A stretch of DNA of 64,000 nt from Natrinema salifodinae (lineage in GTDB: Archaea; Halobacteriota; Halobacteria; Halobacteriales; Natrialbaceae): contig NZ_FOIS01000004.1 of NCBI RefSeq assembly GCF_900110455.1, forward strand, positions 186,001-250,000, written 5' to 3'. Made by a program: the position numbers and the translations under genes. How positions within the stretch are numbered: position 1 is the stretch's first letter; the number at the start of each line of letters is the position of its first letter. Of this stretch, positions 32,512-40,554 are shown piece after piece. Under the pieces are notes generated by a model. The model did no database searches. It saw only the letters and a list, made by a program, of their open reading frames with translations, and was not told the DNA's origin.

Positions 32512-32985
32512 TCAATCCTCGACCACGTCTGCACCGAAGTGGTTGAACGGTTGGACGTGGAGGTCATTGATGATCTGTGTGGAGACGATTTCGAGATCAT
32601 CGAGGTTCTCGATTCCCGCGCGGGTCTCATCAGCTGCGTCGGTATCGACGGCCATCGCCTCGATGTGGATGTTGTGGGAGCCGGTTGTCAGTTCGCGGAC
32701 GTTGATCACGCCGGACAGTTCTAACGCCTCCTTCGCCAACTCGGTTCGTTTTGCAGTTGGCGCTCGACACACGATGAACAGGTGGAGGTCGAACCCAGCC
32801 GCCTCGTAATTGAGTTCAGGATGGTAGCCACGAATCACGTTCTCCTCAAGGTAGTCGATACGGTTTCGGACTGTGCTGGCTGAGGTCCCGACCATGTCGC
32901 CCATGTCTGCGGCAGTCGCCTCCCGTGCGTTCCCCTGGAGAGCGTGGAGAATACCCCGGTCAACGTCGTCGAGATTATGAACCAT
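32512..32985 (-). CDS. Lrp/AsnC-family transcriptional regulator
   Basis: This encodes 157 residues. The N-terminal AsnC HTH is LDDVDRGILHALQGNAREAT, ADMGDMVGTSASTVRNRIDY and LEENVIRGYHPELNYEAAGF. The C-terminal RAM-like half has GVINVRELTTGSHNIHIEAM. It is the first gene inside the right end of element 1, about 90 bp from the inverted repeat end, so the element end may carry its promoter. Lrp-type regulators respond to amino acids and often control neighbouring genes. Confidence 0.9.
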   Translation of the reverse strand: MVHNLDDVDRGILHALQGNAREATAADMGDMVGTSASTVRNRIDYLEENVIRGYHPELNYEAAGFDLHLFIVCRAPTAKRTELAKEALELSGVINVRELTTGSHNIHIEAMAVDTDAADETRAGIENLDDLEIVSTQIINDLHVQPFNHFGADVVED

Positions 32986-33069
32986 ATTGGCGATAACGGG
33001 CTGCTGGCAAAAAGACTACTGTCGTGATACGGCATCCGATTAGTTCGCACGTGTAGTGACCGAACTACC

Positions 33070-33122
33070 CGATTCAGTTTCAGGTGTGATTCTGAATAAA
33101 GAAATCGCGCTACTATCCACTG
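33070..33122 (-). repeat. Right end (type Y) of element 1
   Basis: On the minus strand it reads CAGTGGATAGTAGCGCGA, TTTCTTTATTCAGAATC and then CTGAAACTGAATCGGG. This matches the left end of element 2 (47483 rightwards) at about 38 of 49 positions, with AGTAGC, TCTTTATTCAGAA and TGAAACTGAATC identical. The flanking duplication is CTAT at 33123-33126. Confidence 0.8.
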
Positions 33123-33390
33123 CTATGGCTAACCCGTTGCAGAAATCCATACAACTCGTCATCTCTCCGCAAGCTCCGACACAAGCTATGCGATGACGAA
33201 GGAATCTCCGTAGAAGGACGCAAAATGAGTTGGTGCACAATCAGGCACAGCGTAGGAATCTACATGACTCGAGAAGAAGACGTAACGGCCGCTCAAGCCC
33301 AACTCCGACACAAGAACGTAGACCACCATGCAGTACGATCAGGTCTCCGTAGAAAATCGACAAAACGCTCTCAACCGCATGGGATAGCGT

Positions 33391-33409
33391 CTCTCCGGAA
33401 GGCGGAGAG
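33391..33409. terminator. Hairpin between the integrase remnant and tRNA-Gly
   Basis: CTCTCCG-GAAGG-CGGAGAG is a perfect 7-bp stem with a 5-base loop just after the integrase remnant's stop. The AT-rich block following it (33410-33420) is the probable tRNA promoter, so the structure would insulate the tRNA from upstream transcription. Confidence 0.45.
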
Positions 33410-33443
33410 TTTAAATTAGTAGAACGTAAACTCCCAGTGCAGA

Positions 33444-33514
33444 GCGCGGTTGGTCCAGCGGTAGGACAGCTGCCTCCCACGCAGCTAGCCCGGGTTCAAA
33501 TCCCGGACCGCGCA
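33444..33514 (+). tRNA. tRNA-Gly (CCC)
   Basis: The acceptor strand GCGCGGT pairs with ACCGCGC, followed by discriminator A. The D arm is GGTCCAGCGGTAGGACA and the anticodon stem GCTGC/GCAGC closes the loop CTCCCAC, giving anticodon CCC. The T arm is CCGGG-TTCAAAT-CCCGG. No CCA is encoded. A TATA element TTTAAAT at 33410-33416 lies about 31 bp upstream. The integrase remnant next to it suggests this or a nearby tRNA once served as an integration site. Confidence 0.96.
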
Positions 33515-33656
33515 TCCTACGGCGAACGTATCCGTGAGCGACGGGTGCGTGTCGCTCTTCGCTTCGATTCACACGTTTCATCCGGAGTACACGGGCGAGC
33601 GGACGGTGTGGTATCGCCGCGGCTGTTTTTCGCCGGGGTCGATCGCTCGTCACAAC

Positions 33657-33663
33657 TTATAAG
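33657..33663 (+). promoter_or_regulatory. TATA box of the AddAB-like operon
   Basis: TTATAAG lies about 49 bp upstream of the ATG at 33709, which predicts a leader of roughly 20 bases. It is the only strong TATA match between tRNA-Gly and the operon. Confidence 0.5.
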
Positions 33664-33708
33664 AAAGTGCCTCGCGCCAGTTTACAGGACACTCACGAAC
33701 GTCACAAT

Positions 33709-36030
33709 ATGTACTCGCAGGACACACCGCTCGACGGCACGCTCCACGTCCTCCCCTTCGACGGGCGGTCACTGCCGTCCCGAATCCGTCCGATCTACGA
33801 CGCCGTCCTGAATCTCGACGACGTCGACGGTGACCCGCGGAATATTCTCGTCTTGAAGCGCCTGCCCACCGGCGTCCCCGAATTCACCGCGGCCCTCCGC
33901 GACGCCGTCGGACTCCGGGCCAGGCCGAACGTGAAGTCGATCGCGCGACACGCCGCGACGGTCCTCGACGAAGCGCGGCCGGGGCTGATGCGGCTCACCT
34001 ACGAACAGCGGATCGAATTCCTCGCGACCGTCCTCGACGGCTACAACTGGTCCGACTACTTCGAGCGCGCGAGCGCGCAGGACTCGTTCGGCCGCGACGT
34101 CGGGCAACTGCTCCTCGACGCGACCTGGCAGGGCGGGTTCGACGTCGACGACGCCGGCGACGGCGAACGAGGCGAGTACGATCACCTGATCGACGAACTC
34201 GCGTCGGTCAACGACGCGTTCCACGCGAAACTGGCCGAGCGAGGTCTCGCGGAACAGGCCGATACGATCCCCCAGGCGATCGATGCACTCGAGGAAGGCG
34301 GCGTCCGCGAGCGGATCGAACGGGAGTTCGACGCCGTCCTCGCCGTCGAGTTCGAGGAGTACTCCGCAGTCGAGCGGGAGTACCTGGCGAGACTGACGCG
34401 AGACGTCCCGCTGATCTGCGTCGGCGAGGCGAACGCCAGCATCGAGCGGGTGAAGAAAGAGGCCGGGGACGTCCGGCGGTTCGCCGGCGACATGACCGTG
34501 ATCGATCACGCGAACCCGGAAGCGGGCGCGATATCGCGGTCGGAGGCAGCCCCGAAATCAGGTCCGACGGTCGACGCCGACGTCTCGATCCCCGACCCGG
34601 ACGCGGAGATGGCCGGCGCCCCCTTCGCTGAATATCTGGCTACGGGGACCGTGAACGACGACGCTACCGGCGAGTCGACCGCCAGGCTGATCGCCGCGGA
34701 GACGCTCGATCAGCAGGTCCAGGAGGTCGCCAACGAGATCGAGTACCTGCGACAGCGCCACGACTGGGAGTACGACGATTTCACCGTCGTACTGCGGAGC
34801 GTCGGCGATCCGATGCCTCGCGTCCGGCGCGTGCTCCAGCACTCCGGTATCCCCACCGCGTCCGCCGGCGTCAACGGGTTGGAGCAGGATCTGGCCGTCC
34901 GTGAACTGCACGCGCTCGCGCAGTATCACATCGACGGGCGGGAGGAGGCCCTCGCGCTGTTGCGGTCGCGAGTGCCGGACGTCGACGACGAGTTGATTCG
35001 GGCCTGCGTCGAGCCGACGTCGATCGCGAAGAGCCTCAACCGGTGGATCGTCACGACGAACCTCAAAGAGCGAATCGCGAGCGACGGACGCGATATCGAC
35101 GCTCGCGAGCAGTTCCGGAACATCTCGCGGCTGCTCTCGATCGCCGAGTTCGTCGACGAGCAGGACTTCCTCGCGCGGGAGTGGCCGCAGTTCCTCGGCA
35201 TGCTCGAGCGGGCGATCACCTACGACGCGCCCTACGCCCACACCGCGGCCGTCGACGTCGCGGAAGGCGGCGTCACCGTCGGCGACGTGGCGCTGCTGAA
35301 AGACGAGACGCGGAAGGCCGTCTTTCTCCTGAACGTCGTCGACGGCGAGTATCCCGGCGACGAGTCGCTCTCGCCGCTGTTCCCGGCGGCCTGGATCGAG
35401 CGGATGGCGACGTACCCCGCGGTGACGCGGCCGAGCGACGCCGACGTGCGAGAGACCTACGCGACGACTGGCGACGCCGATTCCGACTCCGTGGGCGACC
35501 CCTTCGAGCGCTACCACAACGAGCGCGCGCGTCGCAAACTGGCCGTCGGCGCACGGGCGGCCGAGGACTACCTCTACTTCTGTACGTACGAGCGCGCGGA
35601 CTCGACGGTCGCGAAGCCGCGACACGAATCGCGCTATCTCCACGAGATCCGCGACCACTCCGGCCTGGCCCTCGAGGAAGTCGAGGGACCGGGCGAGGAT
35701 CGGGAGATCTACACCCTGGGCAGCGCGTCCGCGGCGATCCTCTCCCAGCCGTGGTCGGAGTTAGAGCGGGTACAAGCGATCGCGAGCAAGGGTGGCGAAG
35801 TCGAACTGGAGACCGCCGAAGAGACGTTCGCCGCGATCCGTCGAGTGCTGGCGGAGAGCGAGGACGTCTCTCCGCGATTCGTCGAGGCCGTCGAAACGCA
35901 GTTCGACCTGGCCCGCGGGGCGGTTCGACCGAGCGCCGACCCCGGCGCTGGTTCCGACGGCGGTGGCGGGGAGGAGACCGGGCCCGGTGTCGAGCCCGCC
36001 GTCGAGAGCGATGGAGGTGTATCGCGATGA
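33709..36030 (+). CDS. Inactivated UvrD/AddB-like helicase subunit
   Basis: This encodes 773 residues from the ATG at 33709. No Walker A motif is present; the N-terminus starts LDGTLHVLPFDGRSLPSRI and then NILVLKRLPTGVPEFTAALR, where active family members have the P-loop. The C-terminal part resembles superfamily I helicase domain 2: EYDDFTVVLRSVGDPMPRVR, KAVFLLNVVDGEYPGDESLS and NERARRKLAVGARAAEDYLY (near residue 606), which is the eroded motif VI (V-A-x-T-R-A). The AddB and RecC subunits of bacterial recombination nucleases are likewise helicase-derived and inactive. It is the first of three ATGA-coupled genes. Confidence 0.7.
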   Translation: MYSQDTPLDGTLHVLPFDGRSLPSRIRPIYDAVLNLDDVDGDPRNILVLKRLPTGVPEFTAALRDAVGLRARPNVKSIARHAATVLDEARPGLMRLTYEQRIEFLATVLDGYNWSDYFERASAQDSFGRDVGQLLLDATWQGGFDVDDAGDGERGEYDHLIDELASVNDAFHAKLAERGLAEQADTIPQAIDALEEGGVRERIEREFDAVLAVEFEEYSAVEREYLARLTRDVPLICVGEANASIERVKKEAGDVRRFAGDMTVIDHANPEAGAISRSEAAPKSGPTVDADVSIPDPDAEMAGAPFAEYLATGTVNDDATGESTARLIAAETLDQQVQEVANEIEYLRQRHDWEYDDFTVVLRSVGDPMPRVRRVLQHSGIPTASAGVNGLEQDLAVRELHALAQYHIDGREEALALLRSRVPDVDDELIRACVEPTSIAKSLNRWIVTTNLKERIASDGRDIDAREQFRNISRLLSIAEFVDEQDFLAREWPQFLGMLERAITYDAPYAHTAAVDVAEGGVTVGDVALLKDETRKAVFLLNVVDGEYPGDESLSPLFPAAWIERMATYPAVTRPSDADVRETYATTGDADSDSVGDPFERYHNERARRKLAVGARAAEDYLYFCTYERADSTVAKPRHESRYLHEIRDHSGLALEEVEGPGEDREIYTLGSASAAILSQPWSELERVQAIASKGGEVELETAEETFAAIRRVLAESEDVSPRFVEAVETQFDLARGAVRPSADPGAGSDGGGGEETGPGVEPAVESDGGVSR

Positions 36031-37055
36031 CGGGTCCGGACGCGGACTCGGACCGAAACTCGAAGTCGGATCCGGACCCCGAACTCGATCGCGTCACGGC
36101 GGCCGAAATCGAGTCCCACATCGTCTGTCCGCGGCAGTACGAGTTCGAACACGAGCGCGCGCTCTCGCCCCGACAGTCGGACCGCAGCCTGATCAGGCGG
36201 CGACGGCGCGAACTATTGAGCGACGCGATCGTCGCTGGCCTCCGCGCGGAAACGGACGACCCGGCCGAACGCGTAGCTTCGGCCCTCGAACGACTCGGCG
36301 ACCGGTGGGGACGGCAGTCGACGTCGTCGCCGTACCTCGTCGACGCCCAAGAAGTGTACGACCAGGCGGTTGCGAGGGAAGCTATCAAATCGTACTTCGA
36401 CGAGATGGGCCACGAGCACGCCGAGAACGCCGTCGCGGTCGATGCAATCCTGAGCTACGACCTCGAGGGAATTCGGTACGAGGTCGGTGTGGACGCGGTG
36501 ATCGAACGAGACGGGACTGCGCTCGCGGTGCGGTACGTGCCGAACTTCGACGGCATTCTCAACGTGAACTGGTACGACGATAACATCAAACAATATCGCG
36601 ACGGGAGCAAGTACTTCCCCCGTCAGATCGCCAGTTTCGCGACCGCGGGGCTCGCGATCCGAAGCCTCCAGCGCGAGTACGGGTTAGACGCCAGGACGGA
36701 TTTCGCCTACATCTCGCTGGTCGAGGACAGCCGCCCCGCGTACCGGGCGGACGACGACGTCGCGGTCGCCACGGAAGCGCGTCACTTCCGCGGCCAGTAC
36801 GAGGAGGAAGAAGGCGACCTCGCCAGGCTGCTCGCGGCGAAGGCGACGGCGATCGTCGAGTCACGGACCGATCCGACCGCGGCGGAAGTCGGGTTCGGCG
36901 ACATCCGCGAGCGGTCGTGTTCGTACTGCGCGTATCGGGACGCGTGTCCCGACCGCATCCGTTCGGAGGTGTCGTTCGCCGAGCGAACCGGCTCCGAACC
37001 GGTGACCGTCGAAGACGCGATGCGAGTCGACCAGGCGGGCGGTGATTCGAAATGA
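36027..37055 (+). CDS. AddB-like Fe-S / PD-(D/E)XK-fold subunit, active site degenerate
   Basis: This encodes 342 residues overlapping the previous gene by ATGA. TAAEIESHIVCPRQYEFEHE has Cys34 in the C-P-x-x-Y position of Cas4/AddB nucleases. Near the C-terminus CSYCAYRDACP gives Cys298, 301 and 307, completing a four-cysteine Fe-S pattern. The nuclease core position reads YEVGVDAVIERDGTALAVRY: an Asp is present but the D/E-x-K strand is V-R-Y, so cleavage is unlikely. QIASFATAGLAIRSLQREYG corresponds to the Q-x-x-x-Y-like helix. It probably stabilises the complex or binds DNA. Confidence 0.7.
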   Translation: MTGPDADSDRNSKSDPDPELDRVTAAEIESHIVCPRQYEFEHERALSPRQSDRSLIRRRRRELLSDAIVAGLRAETDDPAERVASALERLGDRWGRQSTSSPYLVDAQEVYDQAVAREAIKSYFDEMGHEHAENAVAVDAILSYDLEGIRYEVGVDAVIERDGTALAVRYVPNFDGILNVNWYDDNIKQYRDGSKYFPRQIASFATAGLAIRSLQREYGLDARTDFAYISLVEDSRPAYRADDDVAVATEARHFRGQYEEEEGDLARLLAAKATAIVESRTDPTAAEVGFGDIRERSCSYCAYRDACPDRIRSEVSFAERTGSEPVTVEDAMRVDQAGGDSK

Positions 37056-40000
37056 CGGACGAGAAGACCGAGACCGACGAGTCGGGGGTATCGGAGCCGG
37101 AGCCGAAAGGCAAGCAGCGAGACGTCTTGGCGGCGACGGGAGACGAGTACTCGGTCGAGGCCGTCGCCGGCTCTGGGAAGACGACCACGATGGTCTGGCG
37201 GCTGCGCGACGAGATCCGCGAGCGCGGGACGCCCCCGAACCGACTGCTAGTCCTGACCTTCGCGACGGAGGCCTCGCATACGATCCAGCGGAAGCTTCGC
37301 GAGGAGCTGCGCCCCGAGGAGGCGTTCGAGATCGACGTCTACAACTACCACTCCTTTTGCTACCGGCTCCTCCAGGAGTACGCCTACTACGGCGGGCTCT
37401 CCCCCGAGTTCGAGCTGATCACCGAGGAGCGTCGGTCCCAGCTCATCGAGTCGATCTACGGCGAGATCGACTTCTCCTTCGTCGCGCCCGGCTCGCCGGC
37501 CGAGGGCGGCGCGGGAACGGCGACGATGGCGGAGCTGACCACCTTCATCGAGCGGATGCGCCGGGAGTCGGTCGAGCCCGACGAGATCCGGGAGTACCTC
37601 CCGAGCGACGAGACGATTCGCTCCCTGCTCGCGCTGACCGACGACCTCCGCGAGGCAGCGCACAATCAGGTCAACGTCGACGCCAACGGGATCATGTGGG
37701 ACGACGACGCCATCGCGAACGGTTGCGAGAGCCTAGCGCGCGTCTACCAGTTCAAAGCGCGGGAGTTCGACGGTTCCGATTCGATCGAGGGCGCGATCCG
37801 GATGTATCTCGAGGCGCTGAGCGAGACAGCCGAGTCCGTCGCGGATCACATCCGCTCGACGAACGACCTCTCGTGGCAGGAGTACCGGACTCCCGAAGCT
37901 GTGTTCGAAGACGAACAAAGTATGTTCGACGCCGTCGAACAGACGCCGTTCGGTCGGCTCGTCGCCTTCGCCCACATGCTGCGGCGCGCGCGAGCGTACG
38001 TCTCCGCCTACGAGGCCTACACCCGCGAACTCGACGAGCGCGGGGCGCTCGACTACGACGAGCTGATCCACCAGGCGGTCGACCTCCTGCGGGACGAGGC
38101 GGTTCGGGACGACATCCTCTCGCAGTGGGACGTCGTCTTCTGCGACGAGTTCCAGGACACCGACGAGTCCCAGCTCGCGCTGGTCGAGGAGCTCCGGGAC
38201 GAGCTGGAGATCATGGTCATCGGCGACAGCGACCAGGCGATCCACGAGTGGCGCGGCCAGGACCCGGAGAACATGTCGAAGCTGCCGGATAGCTTCGAGG
38301 AGATCGGGCTGGACCTCAACTTCCGCTCCCGGCAGCCGATCCTGGACGTGACGAACTACCTCGATCGGGAGAAGCAACCGATCCGGGCCGACAGGGAGCC
38401 GGCGCCGCCGAACGTCTTCTCGGTCGACAGCGAGGGCCAGGAAACGGCCGAACAGGTCAGCACCGCAATCTCGCACCTGTTGACCGGCCGGTTCGACGAT
38501 CTCGACGCCGTCGATCAGGGGGATATCGCCGTCCTCGTCCGCCGAAACGACCAGGCGAGACGCGTCGCGAAGGCGCTCGACGCGGCGAGCATCCCGGTTT
38601 CCATCTCGGGGAACGCGACGGGGGAGCTCAGCCAGGGTCTCGAAACGGTCCTCTCGTACCTGCGGCTCCTGGTGACGCCGACGGACGACGTGAGCTGGCA
38701 GCGGGTCCTGCTGTTGCTGTACCGGGTTCCGGAGGCGGACGTCGATACCCTCCGCCGGCACGGGGCCTCGATTCCGGACGGCTACGAGGCGGTCTCGGAT
38801 GACGACCTCGAGAACCCCGCGGGCGTCGCGCGGGCCCTCGACGATTACGAGACTCTCCGAGAGGTGTCGGCGACTCACTCCGTCTCCGAGCTGTACCTGC
38901 ACCTCAAGCGGGAGACCAGAATCGAGTGGTTCCTCACCGAGGACGACCGGACGGCCCTGGGGAACATCGATCAGCTCGTTTCCTCGTTCGACGACAGCCC
39001 CGTCCAGTCGCGGCTCACTGAGGACCTGGTGGCGTACCTCGAGCGCCAGGCGCACCTGCTGACGGGGACCGCGGAGGTCGCCACCGGGCGGGGCGCCCAG
39101 TCCGAGGACGCCGTCGACGTCATGACGATCCACCAGGCGAAGGGACTGGACTTCGATACGGTCCTCCTGCCGTTCCTGACCGAAGACGAGTTCGCCCACC
39201 TCACGCTCGACGACTACCAGGAGAATATTTACGAGTACGACGTGCTCGTCGACGGGATCGAGGGCGAGATCGACGACCCGCTGCGCGCCGATCTCCGCGA
39301 GGATCAGATCGCCGAGGAGTGGCGGGTTCTCCACGTCGCGCTCACCCGGGCGAAAGAGCGCCTGTTCCTGTTCGGAAACGACGCGGCGGAGGAGGGCGCG
39401 ACCGCCGACTGGATCGATCGTCACCTTCCCGATTCCGAGAGCGAGATGCCGATCGAGTGGTCCGCCGAGGGGCCGCGCATGCGGATCTGGCCGTCGCTGA
39501 TGGACAGCTACGAGCGGATCGAGGCCGAGAACGGCGCGGCCGTCCGCGACTACACCGACGTCGTCAATCGCGGTGTCGACGAGGACGCGGGGAACATCAC
39601 CTACTACGGCCGGGACCTCTCGACCGAGGAGGCGATCGAGACGCTGCTGGAAGCCGCCGACGGCTTCGTCGCGGGAACGCTCGCGGACGAGGAGACTGGC
39701 ACCGCGGACGCCGACCGATTCGCGGACGCGCCCCTCGGGACGGAATCGACGGTGGAACTCGCGCGACAGCACAGCCACACCGCCCTCGAGGCGCTCCGGG
39801 ACTGCGAGCGCCGGCACGTCCTCGATCACGTCGTGGAAGCGTTCCCGGATCCCCGGACGGGCGTCGAATCCGATGGCGGCCGCCAACGCGACGTGGGGAC
39901 GTTGTTCCACGACGTCGCGGAGTTGGCCTACTGGCGCGGCTACGACACGGTTGGGGCGTGGAAAGACGCCTGCGAGTGGCTCGCCGCCAGCAGGGGCTTA

Positions 40001-40519
40001 GAGCACGTCGTCGAACCCGCGACGGAGTGCATCGAGGCGTTCTTCGAAACACCCGTTCCCGGGTGGGACGCCGTCGGCGCGGAGGTCCCGATCGACTTCG
40101 ACGACGTCGATGAGGTTTCGGGGTCCGTGACCGGGTACATCGACTCGGTCCGCGACCACCCCGACGGCGGACTCGCAATCCTCGATTACAAGACGAGCCG
40201 GGAACAGAAATCGCTCGACGAGAGCCACCAGTTGCAGCTCTACGTTCGGGCCTGTCAGGACCGATTCGAGCAGCCGATCACCCACGCGGGCTACGTCTAC
40301 GTCGGCGACGCCGGCCCGGCGACGCAGCTGTTCGACGTGGCCGACCTCGAGCCGATGTGGGACCGCGTCGCCGACGACCTCCGCGCGGCCGACGATTCCT
40401 CGTTCGAGAACTACAATCCCGGTCCGCACTGTCGTTACTGCGAGCACCGGTCGCTCGGCTGTCCGGTCGACGACTACGCGTACGACGACGAGTACCAGGT
40501 CGGCCAGGCGGACGACTGA
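37052..40519 (+). CDS. AddA/RecB-like helicase-nuclease
   Basis: This encodes 1,155 residues. The UvrD-family helicase motifs are all present: VEAVAGSGKTTTMVWRL (motif I, about 36-52), VVFCDEFQDTDESQLALVEE (II, near 365), GDSDQAIHEWRGQDPE (III), DLNFRSRQPI (IV), VMTIHQAKGLDFDTVLLPF (V, near 690) and HVALTRAKERLFLF (VI, near 762). A C-terminal PD-(D/E)XK nuclease follows with YIDSV, LAILDYKTSREQ (near 1046) and HQLQLYVRACQ (Q-x-x-x-Y). Cys918, 1127, 1130 and 1137 suggest an Fe-S cluster. This subunit should both unwind and cut DNA ends for recombination repair. It is coupled to the previous gene by ATGA. Confidence 0.88.
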   Translation: MTDEKTETDESGVSEPEPKGKQRDVLAATGDEYSVEAVAGSGKTTTMVWRLRDEIRERGTPPNRLLVLTFATEASHTIQRKLREELRPEEAFEIDVYNYHSFCYRLLQEYAYYGGLSPEFELITEERRSQLIESIYGEIDFSFVAPGSPAEGGAGTATMAELTTFIERMRRESVEPDEIREYLPSDETIRSLLALTDDLREAAHNQVNVDANGIMWDDDAIANGCESLARVYQFKAREFDGSDSIEGAIRMYLEALSETAESVADHIRSTNDLSWQEYRTPEAVFEDEQSMFDAVEQTPFGRLVAFAHMLRRARAYVSAYEAYTRELDERGALDYDELIHQAVDLLRDEAVRDDILSQWDVVFCDEFQDTDESQLALVEELRDELEIMVIGDSDQAIHEWRGQDPENMSKLPDSFEEIGLDLNFRSRQPILDVTNYLDREKQPIRADREPAPPNVFSVDSEGQETAEQVSTAISHLLTGRFDDLDAVDQGDIAVLVRRNDQARRVAKALDAASIPVSISGNATGELSQGLETVLSYLRLLVTPTDDVSWQRVLLLLYRVPEADVDTLRRHGASIPDGYEAVSDDDLENPAGVARALDDYETLREVSATHSVSELYLHLKRETRIEWFLTEDDRTALGNIDQLVSSFDDSPVQSRLTEDLVAYLERQAHLLTGTAEVATGRGAQSEDAVDVMTIHQAKGLDFDTVLLPFLTEDEFAHLTLDDYQENIYEYDVLVDGIEGEIDDPLRADLREDQIAEEWRVLHVALTRAKERLFLFGNDAAEEGATADWIDRHLPDSESEMPIEWSAEGPRMRIWPSLMDSYERIEAENGAAVRDYTDVVNRGVDEDAGNITYYGRDLSTEEAIETLLEAADGFVAGTLADEETGTADADRFADAPLGTESTVELARQHSHTALEALRDCERRHVLDHVVEAFPDPRTGVESDGGRQRDVGTLFHDVAELAYWRGYDTVGAWKDACEWLAASRGLEHVVEPATECIEAFFETPVPGWDAVGAEVPIDFDDVDEVSGSVTGYIDSVRDHPDGGLAILDYKTSREQKSLDESHQLQLYVRACQDRFEQPITHAGYVYVGDAGPATQLFDVADLEPMWDRVADDLRAADDSSFENYNPGPHCRYCEHRSLGCPVDDYAYDDEYQVGQADD

Positions 40520-40554
40520 AACGGCCGCCGTGCGACCGGCGGTAGTTCAAGGCG

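Larger units (their letters stand above)
31206..33122. mobile_element. Cargo-carrying transposon-like element 1 (1,917 bp, no transposase)
   Basis: Ends begin CAGT and are imperfect inverted repeats sharing TTTCTTTATTCAGA at the same offset. The 4-bp sequence CTAT flanks both sides (31202-31205 and 33123-33126). Removing the element plus one CTAT restores the integrase frame as GAC GCG CTA TGG CTA, which proves insertion. The two ends are distinguishable; each is far more similar to one end of the element at 47483-48428 than to its own partner. The interior holds four genes read from right to left and no transposase. It should be mobilised by a transposase elsewhere. Confidence 0.85.
31106..33384 (+). 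pseudogene. Tyrosine integrase remnant split by a transposon-like element
   Basis: Two fragments join perfectly when the element 31206-33122 and one CTAT are removed. The left fragment (31106-31205) encodes TPRTLSDWLEEREQYEKSDD followed by TDAL. The right (33123-33384) continues in frame WLTRCRNPYNSSSLRKL, then GRKMSWCTIRHSVGIYMTRE (catalytic R-H) and AAQAQLRHKN. A frameshift near 33314 then moves TTMQYDQVSVENRQNALNRM, with the nucleophile Tyr, to another frame. Everything N-terminal to T-P-R-T is lost. This is the common haloarchaeal proviral integrase, dead before or after the insertion. It ends 60 bp before tRNA-Gly. Confidence 0.85.

Noticed and set aside
37733-39910. 725-residue antisense frame over the helicase-nuclease gene
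   Set aside because: The plus-strand protein carries every helicase and nuclease motif; the antisense frame has none and reflects codon bias.
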